From Amoebophrya sp. A120 (lineage: Eukaryota; Sar; Dinophyceae; Syndiniales; Amoebophryaceae), in the NCBI GenBank assembly GCA_905178155.1, contig CAJINV010000002.1, positions 4,465,538 through 4,529,537 of the forward strand: 64,000 nt of DNA. The letters run 5' to 3'. How positions within the stretch are numbered: the first letter of the stretch is position 1; every line of letters starts with the position of its first letter. Positions 58,601 through 64,000 of the stretch are shown piece by piece. Below the pieces are notes generated by a model. That model was not told the DNA's origin. It did no database searches and was given only the letters and a program-made list of their open reading frames with translations. The position numbers and the translations under genes were made by a program.

Positions 58601-61600
58601 GTAGAGGGCCGACCAAAGCAAGAGGGTCGGAGAGAGGTAAAGTGAGAGGGTACGGAGAGGGTCGGGAGAGGGTGCGCCGTATAGGAACCCGTATAGCGGC
58701 GCTATACGCGCGCAGAGGGTGGGTAGAGGTTGAGTAGAGGCCAAGTAGAGGGTGGGGGGAGAGGGTGCAGAGGGTCGGAGAGGTTCCACAATATAGGGCG
58801 ACCCTCTAAGTGACCCTCTGCATCGACCCTCTCCGGGAACCTCTATTTTAGCTCTCTGCGGACCCTCTCGGGACCTCTTGGACCCTCTCCCGGACGCTCT
58901 CCGGGACCCTCTCCGAACCTCTCCCAGACCCTCTCCGAACCTCTCCCGGACCCTCTCCGGGACCCTCTCCCGGACCCTCTACCAGAACCGCCCGCACAGT
59001 GAAGCTCGCCCGCCTGCGCGCAGTGCCTGTGTCTTAGAGTAAGAATAAACAAAGCTGATAGGGCCTAAAAGTTAAGGTCTCCTCTGCAAGTTTTTCTTTT
59101 TTGACTCCAGGGCAGACCAGGGCGGCTGTTCAAAGTGCATGCGCCGCTCTGCGTCCCCCGGGGGGGGCGCGGCGCCACGCCTTAACGTAGGCGGCCACCT
59201 AGGGTGGCCGCAACTTCACACAGTGCCCGCGCGCGGGCAACAGGTGTTGTGTCTTTGTAGCGTCGTGAAAGTGGTTGCGACCAAAGTAGCGAAAGTTTTT
59301 CTCTGCCCGTTGTCTCTCGGCGCAAGCATAGCGCATTAGGCTTCGCAAGCACATGCAGGCCCCGCCGCGTGCTCGCTGCCTAACAGGATTCCAGCTCGCC
59401 ACCTTTTAGAAGCGGCGTTCCTCCTGTTCAGGGTGCACACCTGCAACAAACCCCCCCTCCAAGAAAGGCCAACAACCTCCGGCCCCGGGCGCTGCTTTTT
59501 TCGGAAACAAAGAACGCAGGCCGCGGCGGTATCGCTGCGTGTGTGCGCTGCGCTTTCTGGGCCAACCCCGTCAGACCAAAAAAAAAAAATCAAAATGCTC
59601 GTCTGCAAATTGTTCAACTCTCAGGTTACATCATCGGCTCTATTGCCGCCTCCGGAACAGACAGCAAGGAGATTTCAATGAAACCAGTCTACGATTTCTG
59701 CGACAGGCAAGGCCTCTCGGCCGTGATCCGGACGAAACTCAGGAAGCACATGACCTTCTACATGAGCCAGAAGAGCAACTACGATGAACAAAGTATAGTA
59801 TGTAAGAAGGAGTCTTTTTGTTCTTATGCGTAGAACTAGAATGCGATGCCGATGCTGATGTGTGCATGGTCCAGAACACAAGCATTCTTGGAAAAATTTC
59901 ATGAACAAACCACATCTGCAGCCTACCTCCTCGAGCTCCCCGTGCACCTAAGAATCGAAGTGCTCCTTCACGTGCATCGAGAAACGCTCTCCACCCTCCG
60001 GCTGTTCCGGCCAAGGCTATTATACCGGGATTGGTTTATCGCCCATGTAGTCTCCTTGATGAAGCCCATGGTGTGTGTCGCGGGGGATTTGGTTTACTCA
60101 AAAGGGCAGAAGGACCCGTACCACATCTACAATATTTTCACGGGCGCGTGCGAGGCAGTTAATACCGATACGGACGAGCTGGTACTACTACAGGGCTTTT
60201 GTTTACTACTTGTTTGATCATGATCTCGCATGACGGATTTATGTGCTACCGGTCTGTAGCTGACGAAACTGCATGACAAATTTTCCGTCAACATGTTGTA
60301 TCAAAACAGGTCGCCGTCTACACGAAGGGTATGATCTTCGGTTTGGAGGGCGCTATTCAGCCAGACGGACACCCAGTTAGCAAAGAAGAGGACAACGGGT
60401 ACCCATGGTCAGTAACCGCGCAGCCGCTGATCGTGCCTGGCACAGACAGGGAATCAGTCGAGTTATTCGTTCTGAAACAGGACGTGATACAGGGACTCGA
60501 TGACAACGGGAGCGTCTACTTCCACCCGCTCAAGTATTGAAATGAAGAACTATTGTGATGCAATCACTTTTGCTTTGTAGAGCGCAACATGCACGAAGAT
60601 CGATGTCGTGTCACTACAACTTTTTCGAACTACTCTCGGCCGCTGCATCAATATGCTCGCTGCACGCATTGAAGGCTTGTTGTGTTCAAACTATTATGAA
60701 AACACTATCAGGAAACTGGTCGCAACCGCGTGGATTTCCCAAAAGAGGAAACCCTATGTCGAAGAGTTGGAGAAGCGAAAACGAAAAGTCTGCGAGCATC
60801 TAAAAGCGGAAGCAACGAAGAAGAAGAAGGTGAAGCTACCAAGGAGTTACACAAAGTTCACGACGATCGAGGGTATCCAGTGCAAATTATATTTCTGGGC
60901 CTGGAAGATTGCATCTTGTGATGCTACTCTTGGATAATTCCGAGAAAAATCTGCATTGCAAGATCAGCAAGAGGGATCGAGTTTGTGCTAATGCTGAGAG
61001 GGCATTTCTGATGGTGCGGGATAGGCAACATCAGGAAGCCCTTGCAAAATCTGTGATACTAAGGCATACATCACAGACATCACGTGTCATGCAAAATGCG
61101 CATCGCAAGTTTTGAACTTTTCCAAACGCAGACATATTTGCACTTGATAGCGGGCGTGGAGATCGAATTCGAAGATGTCGAGGACAACAGGAGTAAAAAT
61201 TCGCTGATGAAATCTATGACCTGCTCAAACGTAGTTACAATCTCAAACGTTGCAATAGAGTCTGGATTTTGTCTTGCATGAAGAGCATGAGGAACGCATG
61301 TAGCTTTGCGCCTTTCGCAATACAAATTTCGCCGGATATCGATCGGGTTTTTGGTTCCGAAACTTGTCATGCGAAAACCTATGGTACGTACTACGGCAGA
61401 TCATGCACTGCCAGCATCACAGATCTCCATATTCCATTGTAACGTTTGAGATAGTAACTACACCTGAGCAAGTTATAAAATCGCTAGTGCAAGTCGGCGA
61501 TTCCGGCTCAGCCGGCGACGACTACTCACCGGCGTTGTCGGGAACGGGAGGGGGGCATTTAGCTTCGAGTGGCAGCATATGCATCACAAAAGTATCTTAC

Positions 61601-62470
61601 TAGTAGTGACTGCATTACAAATTTGTTCAGCACATAGAAATGCAATTTGTGATGCTGATTCGGCATAAAAAAGGACAGTTTTCATGCATGTTGACGCATT
61701 TGCAATTGGAATTACTACGGGCGCGATACTTTTGCAATGGATGCAGCAACGTCGCCGGGGGATCATCTCCGGAGGATCCCGCAAGAGACGCGGGACAGGG
61801 CGGATCCAGTTCCAGCACTACGTTCTTCGCGAACACGCAGGAAAACGCGGGGGATAGTGGCGGAACGATGTGGACAACAGCGGGGAACGAGGATCCAGCG
61901 GGCAATAGCGCTGGCCCAACGGAAGTCGTCGTGGTTGGGCAGCAGGCAGAAAACAACGCCGGGCAGAACGAAGGGGAACACGCGGCGCAGCTGGCGTCAA
62001 GTAGCGGGGAGGAGTTAGACCCAGAACCGGTGTTGCTCGGACAAGTGAACCACGGCAGAACGGACCCGGACCCGGGCGGCACATCTACTGCGGGGAATGT
62101 CGGGTCGCATGATCGCTCGAGACAAACGGTTCAGTTTGCGAGTACGGTCGAAGTGCAGCAGAACAATGGCGACTGCTATCCCACGAAAATAACAGTGTTA
62201 CAGTTAAATATTTGTTGTCAATTCAGCAACACAAATTTCTCTGCATGAGAGAGAAAACTTGCAATGCAGAAATCCTAAGGGAAAACACCCATGAAACGAA
62301 GCTCCTATGCATATCCGGCATGACAGAGCTGGTCTGTCTTGCTTGGCCTGCAACACAATGCGTAACTGTATACAATTTTTTCTTGCGATAGCTGCGGAAT
62401 GAACCCTAGTGGATCTTCATCGAGCTCGCGGGGGCCGGGGGGAAGCGGTGGGGGAGGGGCGACGGAGTAA
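55667..62470 (+). CDS. Gene 9: second K+ channel of the CNG/EAG group
   Basis: Fifteen exons (55667-55734, 55905-55961, 56024-56066, 56291-56494, 56667-57205, 57341-57424, 57539-57627, 59625-59793, 59875-60181, 60310-60534, 60599-60873, 61155-61214, 61483-61577, 61749-62176, 62396-62470) give 2,718 nt, 905 aa plus TAA. The 5' exons before 56291 are the least certain. S1 is IPPKHPYKIAWDSF and following; S3 DIFFAIDICASFRT; S4 at 56925-57000 is RVVRLIRLAKLLRLVKL. The pore reads TMTTVGYGDIAPKS, with introner G inserted immediately before the filter codons. S6 crosses the 2-kb intron 57628-59624 (GTAFG, then YIIGSI). A cNBD-like fold follows (59960-60400, AGDLVYSKG, YNIFTG). The tail is Gly/Ser/Asn-rich. 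It starts 102 bp after gene 8 ends and shares its plan, so the two are probably tandem paralogues. Confidence 0.87.
55735..55899. mobile_element. Introner, family C, gene 9
   Basis: Right tip GATG. Direct repeat CCAGC/CGAGC. Joins SPTNPA to RPAAANS. Confidence 0.85.
57425..57533. mobile_element. Introner, family G, gene 9 selectivity filter
   Basis: 109 bp, the smallest seen. TATCCACAGAAAAAAACCC to TTTTTTTTCTGTGGATA; direct repeat ATGAC. Joins SFTTMT to TVGYGD. Confidence 0.93.
58525..58583 (+). repeat. Duplicate of the gene 9 acceptor and exon start
   Basis: Matches 59589-59647 with only a few differences, about 1,064 bp upstream. It includes the TCTCAG acceptor and the codons for YIIGSIA, then diverges into the minisatellite and reaches a stop almost at once (SGE-TAA). 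Confidence 0.85.
58600..58995. repeat. Inverted minisatellite of AGAGGGTC type
   Basis: Left part repeats GGTCGGAGAGGG-like units; right part (58800 onward) repeats the complement GGACCCTCTCC. The arms could pair into a long hairpin. Confidence 0.88.
60874..61149. mobile_element. Introner, family B, gene 9
   Basis: Outer arms diverged (TTTCTGGGCCTGGAAG, TTCCAAACGCAGACATA). Direct repeat GAGGG/GCGGG. Confidence 0.88.
61215..61477. mobile_element. Introner, E-like, gene 9
   Basis: TATGACCTGCTCAAACG and AGCAAGTTATA, with CTCAAACGTT inside as in family E. Direct repeat AAATC. Joins NSLMKS to LVQVGD. Confidence 0.85.
61578..61742. mobile_element. Introner, family A, gene 9
   Basis: Right tip shortened to GGAT. 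Direct repeat GCAGCA. Joins LASSGS to NVAGGSS. Confidence 0.88.
62177..62390. mobile_element. Introner, family J, gene 9
   Basis: TATCCCACGAAAATAACAG to ATTTTTTCTTGCGATA; direct repeat ACTGC/GCTGC. Joins NNGDC to GMNPSGS. Confidence 0.88.
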
Positions 62471-64000
62471 AATAAACAAGCAAACGGCACAACTACTAGA
62501 TGGAGACGAGGAGCCGGAAAAGATCTCATCGTGTAGAGATGATGGATCAAAAAAGAAAAACCCAAAAAAATCTTTTTGTAATTACCCTATACAAGAAACG
62601 TAGTCACACAACTACTACACATCAAGTCACTTTATTTATTTGATTTCGGACAACTGTTTATTGCGTATCATCAAATTATACAAATGCAAACTTGAATCAT
62701 CTTTGAGTATTACAATTTAATTTCACCAGAGCTGCAGCGGAAGTTGTTGCAAATAATGGGTGCTAGTACTACAACGCGCAAGTTGCAGTGCAGCTTGAGG
62801 TCCACTCACAAAAGAGATTCAAAATCTCAACGGAAGAACCAAGTCCGTGCTATTAAGTAACTCCTCATGTCAGATTCAAAATCTGCAGGAGCTGGTCTTT
62901 CGAACTGGCGGCCATGGTCGGTCGCGCTTGCAACTGTGTTGTGCGCCATTAGTCACCAGCAAGAAGGAGCTGAGTGGTCCATTAAGCAGGAGGAGAAATA
63001 AATGTGTATAACAGTTTTATTTTTAGTGCGCGTCGTGGCCAAGTATACTCAAACTCAATAGCTTTTACACTAGTTTTCAGCAAGAAGTTGTCTTATGTTC
63101 ATGTAGTTGATTGCATTTGCTTTTGCTCCAACAAAATCAAAAAAAGAAAGAGAAGCAACTGCAAGCCGAGCAAATGCAATTGCAAGTGGAGATGATAAAT
63201 AACATTTGCGATGCGATCTTTGTTGGTGGTGCAACAACAAATACAGACGGCATGATGTACAGAAGTTTTTTTCATTTTGCTGCTATGCTGAGGCGGTAAA
63301 GATAGCATGAAAATGATAAAGCGATCTTTTACGCAGCGGACCGAATTATTTATATCGACGCACCTACTATACCCGTTATCGTTAAGCTTAAGAAGGCAGA
63401 AGATTTCATCTCTGTTTACTTCCACGTTGAATTATTCAGCAAATTTAAGGCTCCATCCGCATCCCTACCAAATTTGTACTCTGTTGCTTCTAGGTAGTCC
63501 CCTTGTAGCAAGCAAGCTTCGCGCCCCCGCCTATGAGTATAAACCAGAAATAATCCACCACTCTGACTAGATTCTTGGATGCTCAGGGCAATCAGTCAAT
63601 TGTGTCCATCAAAAAGGTAAGAAGACTCGAACTCATTTGCCGCATATAGATCCATATATTATGACTCGCAAGAAAAAGAATTATACGTCACAAACTTATT
63701 GTGCCGCCGTGCTGCTGGTCTTCATGCTCTTCAATGTCTGCTGAGAAAATCCTTGACAGAAGCACTGGACTCAGCACAAAGAAAGGAGGACTATAGACAA
63801 AGTCAGCACAAAAATGTCACACTTTAGAAGTTCTAATCAAAAGCATTTACATCTAGTAGGGCTACTTTAATTATTCACTTCGACGCTTAAGAACGTGCAG
63901 AAGATGCACTGCTATAGTTTGAGGATTACACATCAATCGCAGATTTTTCGCATTGAGAGAACATGTAACACCTATCCTTCATTCAGCCGAAATGGCAGCA
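62471..64000. other. Downstream of gene 9
   Basis: A/T-rich with no supported gene, introner or repeat. Confidence 0.4.

Larger units (their letters stand above)
57628..59624 (+). other. 2-kb GT-AG intron in S6 of gene 9
   Basis: Donor GTACTTTAC, acceptor CTCTCAG. It joins GGTAF-G to YIIGSI. Inside are a copy of the acceptor region at 58525-58583 and an inverted GAGAGGGTC minisatellite. Confidence 0.85.

Noticed and set aside
58426-58737. 103-codon open frame
   Set aside because: Its protein-like part is the duplicated gene 9 exon start; the rest is minisatellite.
1-64000. tRNA or rRNA genes
   Set aside because: No cloverleaf or conserved rRNA segment was recognised by eye; a covariance search would be needed to exclude small RNAs.

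Overview
The window looks like nuclear DNA of a eukaryotic alveolate. The best fit is a parasitic dinoflagellate of the Syndiniales, Amoebophrya type. This is inferred from gene structure: large intron-rich genes, K+ channels related to the cyclic-nucleotide-gated and EAG groups, and protein-coding exons crowded with short inverted-repeat insertions flanked by direct repeats. Published work on Amoebophrya describes such invasive 'introners' with non-canonical splice sites. No rRNA, tRNA, prokaryotic operon or CRISPR array was seen.

Layout. 1-3380 is mostly non-coding and holds a diverged tandem duplication and a one-base assembly gap. Gene 1 (3382-12326, +) is a 2,246-aa unknown protein. Gene 2 (12943-13537, -) is a small unknown. 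Gene 3 (14135-15938, +) is a 232-aa ARM-like protein. Gene 4 (17570-22273, +) is an 888-aa protein with a P-loop-like motif. Gene 5 (22351-27162, +) is an ankyrin protein with a very long Met/Lys repeat region. Gene 6 (28596-32699, +) is a CDF/ZnT zinc transporter. 32700-35572 contains a GC-rich island. Gene 7 (35573-41239, +) is an LRAT/NC-domain protein. 41240-43240 carries a degenerate tandem repeat. 43243-44372 is a small gene of uncertain strand, probably minus. Genes 8 (about 45159-55564, +) and 9 (55667-62470, +) are tandem six-TM K+ channels with cyclic-nucleotide-binding-like C-termini. 62471-64000 shows nothing convincing.

The dominant feature is the introner system. I read 67 insertions, all but one or two inside coding sequence. 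Nearly all begin TAT and end ATA, and nearly all are flanked by a 5-bp direct repeat, sometimes with mismatches. Removing the element plus one repeat copy restores the reading frame. I checked this by exon-length arithmetic for genes 1-7 and 9 and junction by junction for gene 8. Family names used below are by outer inverted repeat: [170 protein letters not shown] and L, single or rare types. Whatever the outer repeat, the inside reuses a short module like AATTTGTAATGC and its complement.

Two intron classes coexist. About 19 ordinary GT-AG introns (donor usually GTA) occur in genes 3, 4, 6, 8 and 9. Genes 1, 5 and 7 are split only by introners. Several introners have grown by capturing GC-rich minisatellites, the largest being 2.3 kb inside the voltage-sensor codons of gene 8.
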